Positions 9,369-20,115 of a stretch of DNA of 21,933 bases are shown here, piece by piece (the first letter of the stretch is position 1; each line of letters opens with the position of its first letter). The position numbers and the translations under genes are program-made. The DNA lies in assembly GCA_905397405.1 (NCBI GenBank), contig CAJPVJ010000644.1:1-21933 (forward strand), in the 5' to 3' direction. The notes beneath the pieces are model-generated. The model was not told the origin of the DNA. It made no database searches and saw only the letters and a list, made by a program, of their open reading frames with translations. Origin of the DNA: Oppiella nova. Taxonomy: Eukaryota; Arthropoda; Arachnida; Sarcoptiformes; Oppiidae.

Positions 9369-12300
9369 TCAAACGCCTCGAGTTCTCAGACGATAGACAT
9401 TTATATGCATTTCCTCGACATTCAGTTGACTGTCGATTGAAAGATCCGATTCCTTCTCATGGAGTGAAGATAAACTCATTCGAGTGATCTGTGGCTCTAA
9501 TGATTTGGTAATAAACGGCGAAAAGAGTTGACTCAAAACAACAGTGGAATTTGCGGCACATTTAGCGTCACACCCGACGCCCCAACGGTGCAGATAAAGG
9601 GAATAAGTATTGGCTTTGGAGGAACGCCTCATATTCAACAGATGTATATTACAGGGCAAAGGATTGTGCAGAAAGTAGATCTCACTGATGGTACTCTTCA
9701 TCGTACTGTACATTAGTATCGGTGGCGACAAAATCTTCTGCAACTCTATCTGTGCTTCAAGTGATGGTTTGAGTGGTTGTGTGGGCGCCGTTGGCTCCGA
9801 TGATGTGCTTTCCAAGAGAATTTTGAAGATTTCTTTCGTTTTCCTGTTGTCGACGACTCCCTGATTGAGACCCCTTTGATCGTCTTGAAGGAGGCGTCGA
9901 TCGAGAAAGATGTCGACCCAACCCGATCGAGGACTAGTGGCGCCCAATGGCTGTCCCGACAACACACTGAGTCTCTGTTTGGTGTCTTCAATGTAGACGG
10001 TTGTGGGCATCGGGTATATGTTTCCCTGAAGTGGTATTTTGTTATATCGCTTCCGTTTAATCATTTGAAAGCCATTGAGATCTGTGTAGAAGATATCGTC
10101 GTTTTGAATGTCACTGTAAAACCTAATCATAAGCTCTTTATTCCCAAAAGAACTTTGAGATAAAAAGAACTCGTTTTCCATTTCAATATATCGTTTGCCT
10201 TTAATTATTGAGATTTGGTGCCGAATAGGAATCGGTTTCTCAATAATGGTCTCAAATCTGGTGACAATATTTCCTTTAGTTATTCTAATCTTACAGTTGC
10301 TGTAAACCAAGTCCTGAGCGTTTTCATTGTCGGGCAAAAATATATAGGCGCCGCTCTTCTGCACTTTTTTGCCACTTCTGGTGCCGTAAGTCATAAATTT
10401 CATCCTTAAGTTTGTAGTCACGTCTCGAATGGAGAGTTTGCGAAGCATACCGTCCGCACCACTGAATGTGAGGCCAATGTTCTCGTTATCCAATTGTATT
10501 TCAGTCGGCGTCTCATCAAAGGACACCAAATCTTCGGATAAATTATTGAATGATTGGCCGAAATTATACAAAGTGACGGCACTTTTCTTGTGCACACCTC
10601 TCTTCTCATCACATATTCCTACACTATATTCCGCTAAACTTAAGGCTTTCATGTGTACTACAAAACAAGCCTCCACTCTATCGGTCAACAGCTTATCCAT
10701 AGACCAAACCCTATTCATCTGAATGTCTTCCACTTCAACGCCGTCATTGTCTTTAATACACCAATTGTTGACCATTGGCTGCAAATGAATGCAAACCAAC
10801 TCATATGAAGCGAATCCCAATGAGTTATAAATGACAAAATGCCTACAAATAATGTTTATAATCATCAATACTCCAGCAAATTGATAGATATTTCATACCA
10901 ATTCTGATTGTTGTTGTCATCGATTATGAATAAACTTTTAGTAGACGTTGAGAAAGAGTTGGGAAGTTTGTCCACTAATTTCAATTGATTGGATTCAATG
11001 TTCTCATAGTGTAATAAATTCATTATAGACTGCGAACTGATTTTCTCTAAGTTTTCAAGCGATCGATACATTCTGTCAAAGATTAGTAAAACATAATTTT
11101 AATCATCGAAAACATAGATATAACACAATGTCATATGAAAATACATGGGATACTGTACTAACCGATTGGCGTAATCATTGACGACAATGTCTTTAGCGGT
11201 TCCAGTGATGCCGTCGTGATGTTGAAAGAGTGCCAGATTTTGTCGGGCGTAGACAAACAGTGGCATCAGAGCGTTGAGTCGGTCCAGTGAGTGGGGGTTC
11301 AGTATAGACGCCATTGAGAATATAATTTCAGTACTTCTCACCTTAAGATATGTGAGGAAATACAAGATTAATAGCATTCATGGCATTCATGGCATTTCAT
11401 GTTTTCATGTCTTACGTGTGACTCTAATATGCGTTCGAAGCGCTTGAAGAAAGGCTTTGATGTGTAGTAACCGCTCCAGTAGTGGTCGTCCCGATCACTA
11501 TAAGTAAAAAAGTCTCCCGAAAGGGTTGGAAATGAATGAATCCCTTTGAATGACTCAAAGTATTCGCCTAATGTCGAGAATTTAATCTAAAAACAAACAA
11601 ACAATTTATTAAAATTTCTAAATTATGCTAAAATTAATACCACTGAAGCCATACCTCAACATTCCATTCGGGTCTGGCGTTAATGTAATCAAAAAGCTTT
11701 TGATAATTTTCTGTCTGTGCGTCCCATTCCTCTAGTTTATCAAACCTAAAATCATCGCCTAATGTATATAAATAAAAATGATTTTAACTAACTTTTAATA
11801 AAAATACAAATTTTAAAAATTAACCACAAACCTAATGGTATTAAAAGAGATTTAGTCTTATAAAGCATTGATTTCTTGCGGTACTGATCCAACAGTAGAA
11901 GAGATCTAAAACCAATTTTTGAATCAATACAAACATGTTCACTGCTCTGTATAGGAATTAAGAGGTATACCTTTGATGGACATTAGAATCGGTTATTTTA
12001 TGAGGGGATGCCTTCCAGGGGCACTTCACCTTCGAAGGGGGCAAACGTTTGAAGTCAAACTGACAGCACACCTTAGGGTCGGGACCACAAGTGTGCGGCA
12101 CATCGTATGAATAGAAGGGCTCGATATGACACACAATATCGCTGTCGGCTTTATGCTCCCAATACTGACGCCAACGGAACTCCAATTCTTGTTTGGACGC
12201 CAAATACTTCTTAATGGCGTAATGGACTCTCTGGATAACCATTCCTTCAAATCCCATTCCTTTCAAAATGTAGGCCATTGTAGGCGAGAGACCAAAAGGG

Positions 12301-13714
12301 TCTATAGCCCACCCATATTTAGGTTTAACCCCCAAGTGATCCATAAGCCATTCNTACAAACATGTTCACTGCTCTGTATAGGAATTAAGAGGTATACCTT
12401 TGATGGACATTAGAATCGGTTATTTTATGAGGGGATGCCTTCCAGGGGCACTTCACCTTCGAAGGGGGCAAACGTTTGAAGTCAAACTGACAGCACACCT
12501 TAGGGTCGGGACCACAAGTGTGCGGCACATCGTATGAATAGAAGGGCTCGATATGACACACAATATCGCTGTCGGCTTTATGCTCCCAATACTGACGCCA
12601 ACGGAACTCCAATTCTTGTTTGGACGCCAAATACTTCTTAATGGCGTAATGGACTCTCTGGATAACCATTCCTTCAAATCCCATTCCTTTCAAAATGTAG
12701 GCCATTGTAGGCGAGAGACCAAAAGGGTCTATAGCCCACCCATATTTAGGTTTAACCCCCAAGTGATCCATAAGCCATTCGTGTCCCTCAACCATCTGCG
12801 TAATCATCGCAAAGTAATGGACGTTCGCCTCATCGTTCATAACCCAACCGCCGGTCACGATCTCGAGCCGTCCCGAGTCTACCAACGCTTTCATCTGAGT
12901 CTTCATTTTGGGGTCTTTGACGGTCTCCCACCAGGCGCTCAGATAACTAGTTTCCGCCCAAATGAACCTCAGTTTCGGGTCTTCGCTTAATTTGGTGACA
13001 ATGTTATCTAATATGTGTTTCGTCTGTTCCCTGAAGTATCTGTCAAAGGTCTTGATCCAACCAGGGTCATTGTGACTGACACAACATTCATACCAATTAA
13101 TGCATTGTTTGGTTAACATCTAAGATTAGATAGTGCCTACCTGTGCGGTACGACAAACACTTTTAACTTATGGCCCTTTGAAAACAGGGTTTCGTTAACA
13201 ATGAGATCCCATCCCTGTTTCCAAACACCTCCGTCCGGGTTATCAAACTTGAGCTCTTCGTAGACGTCAGGCATCGATATATTAGGTTTGAATTCTTCGT
13301 TACAAACAATTAAATTAAAATTTGTAATAATAATCGTTGTTATGAAGGATACAAACCTTTTTGCGGACTAGACTTCGCACAAATAGATTGATCCCGAATA
13401 TAGTCCGATGGATCCGAGTCCTCATTATCTTTATTGAGATTTCCGTTAATATCTTTGAAAACTCGATCTAATTTAAAGCGAATGCTTTTCAGGAGATCTC
13501 TGTTCTGCTTGAGGCCCAACTCGAGCCCCGAAAGTCGGTAATTGATTTGTTTCTCTAAGTTATCGCTGTTTACAATAGTTTTTGGTTTGATTTCGAGTTC
13601 ATCGATGAGAACGAAGTAATAGATAAATGCGGTTAAGAGTGACACGAGAAACACCAATACAATAGTCCAGTACAGAGATCGCATCCATTTCTTTTTGGCC
13701 AATCGGAACATCAT
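9369..13714 (-). CDS. MAN2A1: Golgi alpha-mannosidase II (GH38, MAN2A type)
   Basis: Nine exons on the minus strand: 13714-13357, 13294-13141, 13075-12398, 11905-11832, 11758-11655, 11586-11416, 11341-11163, 11072-10899, 10842-9369. They total 3366 nt and all phases match, giving 1121 aa (Drosophila enzyme about 1108). The enzyme trims two mannoses from GlcNAcMan5GlcNAc2 on the way to complex N-glycans. A short basic cytosolic tail and one membrane helix (about residues 14-37) give the type II Golgi topology. The GH38 zinc/active-site motif HNDPGW is at 172-177 and the nucleophile Asp287 sits in [32 protein letters not shown] and [10 protein letters not shown] follow. The start is the ATG at 13714 (a TTG codon lies just upstream). 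Part of exon 3 appears twice around an N at 12354. Using the outer copy for the donor at 11971 gives the same protein. Assignment to MAN2A rather than lysosomal MAN2B rests on the membrane anchor and these motifs. Confidence 0.95.
11928..12780. repeat. 426-bp exact duplication either side of a single N (unmerged contig overlap) in mannosidase exon 3
   Basis: Bases 11928-12353 recur exactly at 12355-12780, separated by the only ambiguous base in the window, N at 12354. The unit covers the 3' half of exon 3 (from EWLMDHLG to the HQR donor) and part of the next intron. Read literally, the gene would contain a truncated second exon 3. Read once, the gene is intact. This is almost certainly a scaffold joint where overlapping contig ends were laid side by side. 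Confidence 0.97.
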
Positions 13715-16700
13715 TTCCAACAGACCTGAACATCAATTCAATCCACAATTTTATATTCAAATTCAATTCGCGGTTCATAAATAACAGTTACTGTATGATC
13801 TTAAAGTGCCAATTGTGCCAAATATTGCATGAAACCATTGCATTTCACTATGAGTTGGCTATCATTTAAAACCACATTTGAAACCCGATAAAAATATATG
13901 AGAAAATGATAAGCAATACATTACGAGATAAACTCACAAATGAATCGCGTGTTTGGTTTCAAAAGTCAATCAAATCAAAACAATTGGTTTAACTCATGCT
14001 GTAACTCATAATTTAATAACTTTGTATTCTTAGCAGTGTAACAAAAACAACCTAAATGCAATTTACTTATTAAAATAATTATAGCTTAGCGTTTCACTGT
14101 TAGCTTTTAATAAGTAATTATTTAGACAGCAATTATGCATTTCAATGATTACTATTTTATTATAACTATAATCAACAGACAGTTACGACATAAATATACA
14201 AAACATCATTAATTCATAAAAATAATAACATCAAAGCTAAGCATCAATTTTAATAAAAACATATATTTTATTAACGAGTTTGTGATAAATGAATAGAAAA
14301 TAAAGAAAACATTGAATAAGTGGGCCGTGAATTGAGTTAATTTAATGAATAGAAAGTATGTGTATATTAGATATTTAGATAGTAATAAAAAGTTTAGTAA
14401 AATACAATCAATTGATTGATTGAAACACTAAAGCTGTGTAAATACTGGCATTAAAAGACCCAACAATAATATCTCTGATGTCACACCGGTCTATAATAAC
14501 TTATAATAAATTATTGCAAAAAACATTAACTAAACTAAACTAAACTAAAAATAAATTCTTACAGTGCAAACTGCAGTATTTGTCCAACATTTCCATTATT
14601 TTAATCACATTTCACTTTACATTGAAATAAATAAAATGACAAAGCAATACAAATAGGGAATCATTATAAAACATATTTTCAACACTATAAAAGGTTTTCA
14701 ATTTCAATAGTTTGATATTATTCAATAAAATGAGATATTTTACTAAAAATCATGTTTAGACGAAATTGCAAATTCATTTGATATTATTTTGCAATGCAGT
14801 ACTGTACTGTATTGTATTGTATGATCAAATATGCGGTTTAAATGATCATAATTTAGATTTGATAGCAATTTATGTCTTCCTTTTAGTTATGAAAGTCTCA
14901 TTTGTAAGATATAATCATAAAAATGGATATCTTACTTAATAAACTGTAATATATGATATTACATAACTACGGGTCAATTGTATGCAATTATGACATTCAC
15001 TTGTAAGATTGCAATAAATGACTGAACTTTAAATCGATATTTAATTTAATGCTAAATTCTAAATGAGTTAAAAATACATCAAATGACATTAAACTGAAAA
15101 AATGAAAATTTAAAATGCATAGCAATCATAAATGGTAGCTAGGTCAAATCAAACACGAACATATAGTATTATTATAGCTATTGTATCATTGAAACCTTGA
15201 ATATAAATTGAAAATTAATTTCATTTAGTATTGAATATATTTAAATACCATTCAATAGGTACTATTCAATTGTTATGATAAGGTATACAGAAATGAAATG
15301 AATGCAATCACTACTGTATAATACTTTATAAATAATAGAGTAATGTTATGTATTATGCGGTACTAACCGTGTGTTTGTCCCATATTTCATATCATGTACT
15401 GTACAGTAAATAGATTACATTTCTATTAATAATGAGATTTCCTATCTATACTGTACTCTATTTAATACAACTTAACCATGAAATGAGTTATCAATCGTTT
15501 TATTACATCCCAATATGCAATACATGACTGGTGAATGGCCACACATTTATCATATAAGCAATGGTCATCTAGAACTGGTTTATCACCAGTAATCATACCT
15601 TACATTGCATAGTTTAAAAGGATTTTAACAATTAACAGTAATCTAATATGACAACACATACATGTATACAATTCAATGTAAATGAGATTATCAACTAAAC
15701 CTGTCCTCATTTCCAATCAAATGCCAATTCAACCAATAATTAAGAGTAAATCAAAATTATGACTACAGTACTAGTTATACCAAATCATACACTTTCTCGG
15801 TGAGCCAGGTCACCAATACAGTTAACCGCAATCAAGCTAATATAATAGTACTGTAATATCCTACATACAAACATAAATTGGTCATTGGATCAAATGATTA
15901 ATCATTAAAATAATAGTTAATTTGATAGGTATATGGATATGAGTGTCATATAATCAATGAATGGTCTCATTGTGGATGTGTTAGGCTTTGAAATGTCTAA
16001 TTTCATCAGTGAATCATCACATCATTTGATAAATGAATTTAACTGATAGTCAATCAAATAGTCTATTAATGAATGGCACATTCAGACAATCTTTGACTCC
16101 AAGTGTGGCATATGTTACCATAAGATGGTTGTGGTGATTATCAATAAAAACTACATTAAGAGGTCATCTCAAGACACTTACAAGACATGACATTACGTGC
16201 AATGGTCTTACCTTTGAGTTGAGGTTTTAAGTCATTTCAGATGTAATCCATGGAGTGATTGGAAACACTATGAAAGGTATGTTTGCTGTGAATGAAGCAA
16301 ACGATGAGTTCGTCGATTGGATTCAATTGGTTTGAGATTACATGCAATGATAATGTGATTCAAATAGTGATCACATGAGACATAAGACACACTTTACTGT
16401 TATGTCTGCAACACACCAATGCATACGACACCTGATGTCACTATCATATCACACAAACACTATGTCATAGACGTAGATATTACTCAATACACCGACAGTA
16501 AGACTGTCTATAATGACCACAAATACGGTTAATACACACTATTGTGTGGTTGAGTCCACTATGAGTCCAGTGTTTGTGGTGTTTGTCAGCACTTATCACA
16601 TGAAACAATGAGTTGATTACAAACACATTACAGTAAATCCAATGCAATCGACACTCAATTCAAAGTTCACACAAACACACGGCTGCTGAACTGTATGTGT

Positions 16701-16880
16701 CGTACATTTGGTCCCTTTTGTGAGTGGTATCGCATGCGATGTAATCGACAATCGTTTGTCTGGTTTTAGCGTCGCTTTTGTTTGCATTGAGTGTAACGTA
16801 ACGGACATCGAGTGGAGACCACCTCTTGTCGCTGTGTTTGAGTGCACCTCTGAGCACATCCACAGACAATCGCCACCAAA
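13715..16880. other. AT-rich intergenic region between alpha-mannosidase II and E2F
   Basis: About 3.2 kb without a credible coding frame. It holds the divergent promoters of the minus-strand mannosidase and plus-strand E2F genes. Ten copies of TACTGTA/TACAGTA occur here (13789, 14800, 14805, 15312, 15397, 15402, 15449, 15764, 15849, 16629). Two overlap in a perfect 12-bp palindrome, TACTGTACAGTA, at 15397-15408. A short ACTAA-type run lies near 14529-14547. I found no tRNA, transposon or long hairpin by eye. Confidence 0.65.
16207..16212 (-). promoter_or_regulatory. Candidate 5' UTR splice donor for the mannosidase gene
   Basis: On the minus strand, CAAAG|GTAAGA at 16212/16211 is a strong donor. 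A matching acceptor, GATGTTCAG|GTCTG, lies 11-12 nt upstream of the mannosidase ATG (exon would begin at 13725). Together they would define a noncoding first exon and an intron of about 2.5 kb, far longer than the others here. This is inferred from splice consensus only. Confidence 0.22.
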
Positions 16881-18343
16881 ATGCTGGAAATGTCTGAATT
16901 GTCTGATTGCGGCTCATCTGCCAGTCGTCACGAGAAGAGTTTAGGTCTTCTGACCACTCGTTTCGTGAGTCTATTACAAGACGCGAAGGACGGCGTTCTG
17001 GACCTCAAAATGGTTTGTCACTCATTGTCTCATTATGTGTGCCACTCATGACTGTCATCCATGTCTTCATCCATGTCTATATGTCTGTCCCAACGCATGG
17101 TTAGGCGGCCGACACGTTAGCCGTGCGTCAGAAGCGCCGCATTTACGACATCACGAATGTCTTGGAGGGCATCGGACTCATCGAGAAGAAGTCGAAGAAC
17201 TCGATCCAGTGGTTGGGCGCCGGCCCGGGATGTAACACACGGGAGATCACCGACAAGTTGTTGGCTCTGAAGGAGGAGTTGGTTGAGTTGGACAACAAAG
17301 AGATGGAATTAGACCAACACTTCTCTTGGGCTAAACAATCCATTCATAACATTACTGACGACTCGTTCAACAAACGGATGGCATATCTCAGACACGAAGA
17401 CATCAATAACACGTTTGCCGGACAAATGCTTTTGATAATCCAGGCGCCGGTTGGCACTCAACTGGAGGTCCCCCTCCCGGAGCCCGACAATGGGGACGAA
17501 CTGATCACTCCTGACGAAGACGCCAAACCGGCGAAGAGAAGGAGATATCAAATCCATTTGAAGTCCAGAAGCGGACCAATTAATGTGGTTTTGGTGAACA
17601 AGAGTGAGGACACGAGCGAAACGGAAGTGATTCAAGTGTTGAATAACGAAACCAATGAAGTGATGTCAAGCATTGACAGCATTTCCATCGATTCCATTAG
17701 TCCTGAAAAGAGTCCGAAGAAGTGTTTTACTGAAATAAAACAGTCGACCAAACAAAGTGTTGATGACTCGGAGGGCTCTTCGGCTCACTCACACGGCACC
17801 AGAGCCTCCACCAGAGCTGCTGTCAAACCAATGGAACCGTTGGCTAGAAAGCAGGCTAAAAGACCTGCTGTCAAGTCAAGCAAAGAACCGGTGAAATCAA
17901 GCGCTACCAGTGGTGATGAGTCGCCAACACCAGACCCATCGCCCACACCTCCTTTGAGACAATTATCTCCGCGTAAAGCCGCTCAACAGCACCTCTTTGT
18001 CACCACAACTCGTTCTCAGACACAGAAAGCCGTTCCCGTCGCTGACGGCTCTAAAGGTACAAAAGGGTCGGCAATTCAGACCAAAGAGCGATCCAATCGT
18101 ATGACAAAACCGTTGACTAAATCTGTGGAACTGGATGTGACTGAAGAGCCGGACAAATGTGACAATATTTGCGATTCTACTAAAACTCGCGTTCCTTTGG
18201 CACAAAAACAAGTGATGGATATCGACGAGTCGGTCACACCAGACGTATTCGCACCACTCCTTAGACTAAGTCCTCCACCCAATGGTCGCGACTATTGTTT
18301 CAATTTAGACGCAAATGAAGGCATTTGTGATCTCTTTCTTTGA
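16881..18343 (+). CDS. E2F4: E2F transcription factor, E2F4/5 type
   Basis: Exons 16881-17012 and 17105-18343 are joined over a 92-bp intron in phase 0, giving 456 aa. The ATG sits in a strong CACCAAAATG context. E2F proteins pair with DP to bind TTTSSCGC sites and control S-phase genes. The winged-helix DNA-binding domain spans about residues 17-81, from [13 protein letters not shown] across the intron to [18 protein letters not shown] and [11 protein letters not shown] coiled-coil and marked box follow (about 86-165). A Ser/Pro/Lys-rich linker leads to [13 protein letters not shown] and the pocket-protein (RB/p107/p130) binding motif [16 protein letters not shown] at the very end. The short N-terminus without a cyclin A-binding stretch and the [10 protein letters not shown] block point to E2F4/5, and so probably to a repressor role. 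Which of E2F4 or E2F5 is not resolvable, and an arthropod probably has one ancestor of both. Confidence 0.95.
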
Positions 18344-18361
18344 GACACCATTCAAACAACG

Positions 18362-18500
18362 AATAAACGCTAAAATCTATGAAATCATTTCATCTCATTG
18401 TGACACCTATTCATCACTTCCTTTTTGATTGAATCAATTGCTATATAGTTTTGATTTTGTTTCATATTTTTAATTGTTATTCAATTATTACTAAAATAAA
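18362..18500 (+). terminator. E2F poly(A) signals
   Basis: AATAAA occurs at 18362-18367, 19 nt after the E2F stop, and again at 18495-18500. Either could direct 3' end formation, and the second has the more usual spacing. The rest of 18344-18723 is AT-rich with no coding signal. Confidence 0.45.
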
Positions 18501-18668
18501 TCCTAATTTCACACAACATTGACTTAATTTTGAACTCAAATTATCATTAATTCAATCGATGAGAACATCTGCGGTCTGTTTCTGGAATTTACAAAATACC
18601 GGTTATAATAAGAATTGGTTTTAATGTTTTGATCATTATTTCTCCCAAACTATAATCATTTGACAACT

Positions 18669-18704
18669 AATCCAACATTTAATCCAACATTTAATCCAAC
18701 ATTT
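18669..18704 (-). repeat. Three tandem 12-bp units carrying ATTAAA poly(A) hexamers for MCEE
   Basis: The unit AATCCAACATTT is repeated exactly three times. Each junction reads TTTAAT on the plus strand (18678, 18690, 18702), so on the minus strand it gives the common variant poly(A) hexamer ATTAAA. These lie about 17-46 nt after the MCEE stop at 18724. The array may thus serve as a redundant, very short 3' UTR signal. The function is inferred. Confidence 0.6.
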
Positions 18705-18723
18705 AATATACGGTAATAAAAGT

Positions 18724-19364
18724 CTATTTCTGTTGCAATTCAATGAGAACTCCGTTGCAGTCTTTGGGGTGAAGAAAGATCACATCCTTTCCATGCGCTC
18801 CGGTTTTCGGTGATTCCGATAGAAGACGAATTCCGCGGGACTTGAGGTCATCGATGGCCGCATAGATGTCGTCCACATCGAGACATATGTGATGAATGCC
18901 TCCATTGGTGTTCTTCTGAAGGTAGGACCAAATGGGACTCTTATTGCCACCGATTGGGTCCAAGAGTTCCACTTTAGTGTTGTTCGCGTCCACGAACACA
19001 GTGTTCACCCCATGGTCTGGCTGTGCATTCGTGGCACTGGTCTTCATGTGAAACACATCCCTGAATAAAACGGATCCTTTGCCGACATCATTGGTACCAC
19101 TTTAGTGTTGTTCGCGTCCACGAACACAGTGTTCACCCCATGGTCTGGCTGTGCATTCGTGGCACTGGTCTTCATGTGAAACACATCCCTGAATAAAACG
19201 GATCCTTTGCCGACATCATTGGTAGCGATGGCGATGTGATTCAAACCGACGACTCTCCACTTCTTGGCGTTGTCTTGACTCAGGAATTGGACACAAATTT
19301 TATGATTAGTTTTGGGAACAAATAATCGCAAAGAGTTCTTCATTAAGAATGGCAAATAGGACAT
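18724..19364 (-). CDS. MCEE: Methylmalonyl-CoA epimerase, mitochondrial (frame interrupted here by a 128-bp duplication)
   Basis: The enzyme interconverts (R)- and (S)-methylmalonyl-CoA in propionate, odd-chain fatty acid and branched amino acid breakdown. The first ATG is at 19364 (in-frame codons upstream have no ATG). The first 30 or so residues are basic and amphipathic, as in a mitochondrial presequence. The VOC/glyoxalase fold is visible: LNHIAIATND with metal ligand His43, HGVNTVFVDANNTKVELL with Glu90, GGIHHICLDVDD with His115/116, GAHGKDVIFLHPKDCNGV, and LIELQQK with Glu166. Counting the 128-bp repeat once gives a single-exon protein of 170 aa (human 176). As written, the repeat shifts the frame. 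The clean restoration suggests an assembly fault rather than a dead gene. It lies 28 bp downstream of a small membrane-protein frame on the same strand. Confidence 0.92.
18969..19224. repeat. Perfect 128-bp tandem duplication inside MCEE
   Basis: Bases 18969-19096 recur immediately and exactly at 19097-19224. The unit encodes the segment from about residue 47 to 89 of the epimerase. The period is 2 modulo 3, so it breaks the frame. It has the same 128-bp period as the repeat at 4582-4837. That is one more than 127, the usual largest k-mer of short-read assemblers, which suggests two contigs sharing a k-mer end placed side by side. Confidence 0.95.
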
Positions 19365-19392
19365 AGTGTGATATGGGATGTGTTGACAGTGG

Positions 19393-19584
19393 CTATGATT
19401 GGTTGGATTGAATGGATTGTTGTTCAATCTTCTGCTGCTCCAACTCTGGTCTCACATTTGTCATGAATTGGTAGATCTGAATGGACAGCACTCCGACCCC
19501 CAAGAGTGTGATTCCGGCCAATGTATTGACGGCAAACTTGTGGAGACTTGTGGCCAGTCGGGAACTGTTGGGATATTTTTGCAT
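19393..19584 (-). CDS. Small single-pass membrane protein, COX14-like
   Basis: The 63-aa frame starts at the ATG at 19584 (a GTG lies three codons upstream) and stops 28 bp before the epimerase ATG. One hydrophobic helix spans about residues 18-40 (VNTLAGITLLGVGVLSIQIY), after a short polar N-terminus with KF. A charged, Gln-rich tail follows (RPELEQQKIEQQ). Size, topology and the S-(I/V)-(Q/R)-(I/V)-Y block after the helix recall COX14 (human C12orf62, 57 aa), an inner-membrane assembly factor for cytochrome c oxidase subunit 1. This is a by-eye resemblance. Another mitochondrial small integral protein is possible. Its closeness to MCEE, also mitochondrial, suggests a shared transcript. Confidence 0.55.
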   Translation of the reverse strand: MQKYPNSSRLATSLHKFAVNTLAGITLLGVGVLSIQIYQFMTNVRPELEQQKIEQQSIQSNQS

Positions 19585-20079
19585 CACTTCCACACACTGT
19601 GTCTTATGTGCTGTTTATATGGATTGAAATGAGTTTGAGATTATGTTATGTTTACACCAACAGAGAGTCAAGGATTTCTCAATAAAGTCAGCAAAACTAC
19701 ACATTGAGTCTCAATAACGCTATCTATGCTTACAATTGAAGACAGCATTCAAATCACAAACTCTTCATTCAATTTAACATAAGTTTTCATTTTTATAAGG
19801 TTTCAGTTTAACTCACAATATTAACATTTTATTACAATTCAATTTAAACTTTCAGCAAATACATAGAATTATCTTTAAGTTTTATATTTTGAGTATTTTT
19901 ATAATAACTTTTATTTTCAAAAAGTATGAAATGTTGCCAAAGTGGTGGTTCCCGACTCGGAGTACGAGTGACCTTTCCATATGAACACACAATCATCATT
20001 TATTGTCCACAAGTTATAGTTAATCACACAAACTAGTGCAATGTAATACATCTAGATTCTAGATCTACCAAGCTCGTTT

Positions 20080-20080
<1 letters not shown>

Positions 20081-20112
<32 letters not shown>
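20081..20112. repeat. (CT)16 microsatellite followed by GAGAGAGA
   Basis: Sixteen CT dinucleotides are followed directly by GAGAGAGA (20113-20120), so the 3' end can fold into a perfect CT/GA hairpin. It lies about 0.95 kb upstream of calreticulin. CT/GA tracts are known binding sites for GAGA-type factors in arthropods. A role here is not shown. Confidence 0.9.

Positions 20113-20115
<3 letters not shown>

Noticed and set aside
11958-12359. Second mannosidase-like frame as a paralog or duplicated gene
   Set aside because: It is identical to the neighbouring copy and abuts the N at 12354. The single-gene exon model explains everything.
13120-13140. A 21-nt intron ending just before the frame that opens at 13119
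   Set aside because: Too short to splice. A 65-bp intron (13076-13140) ending at TGTCAG restores the conserved VPHSHNDPGW in phase.
14529-14547. ACTAA-type run as a telomeric repeat
   Set aside because: Only a few units, and it does not match the arthropod TTAGG repeat. It is ordinary simple sequence.
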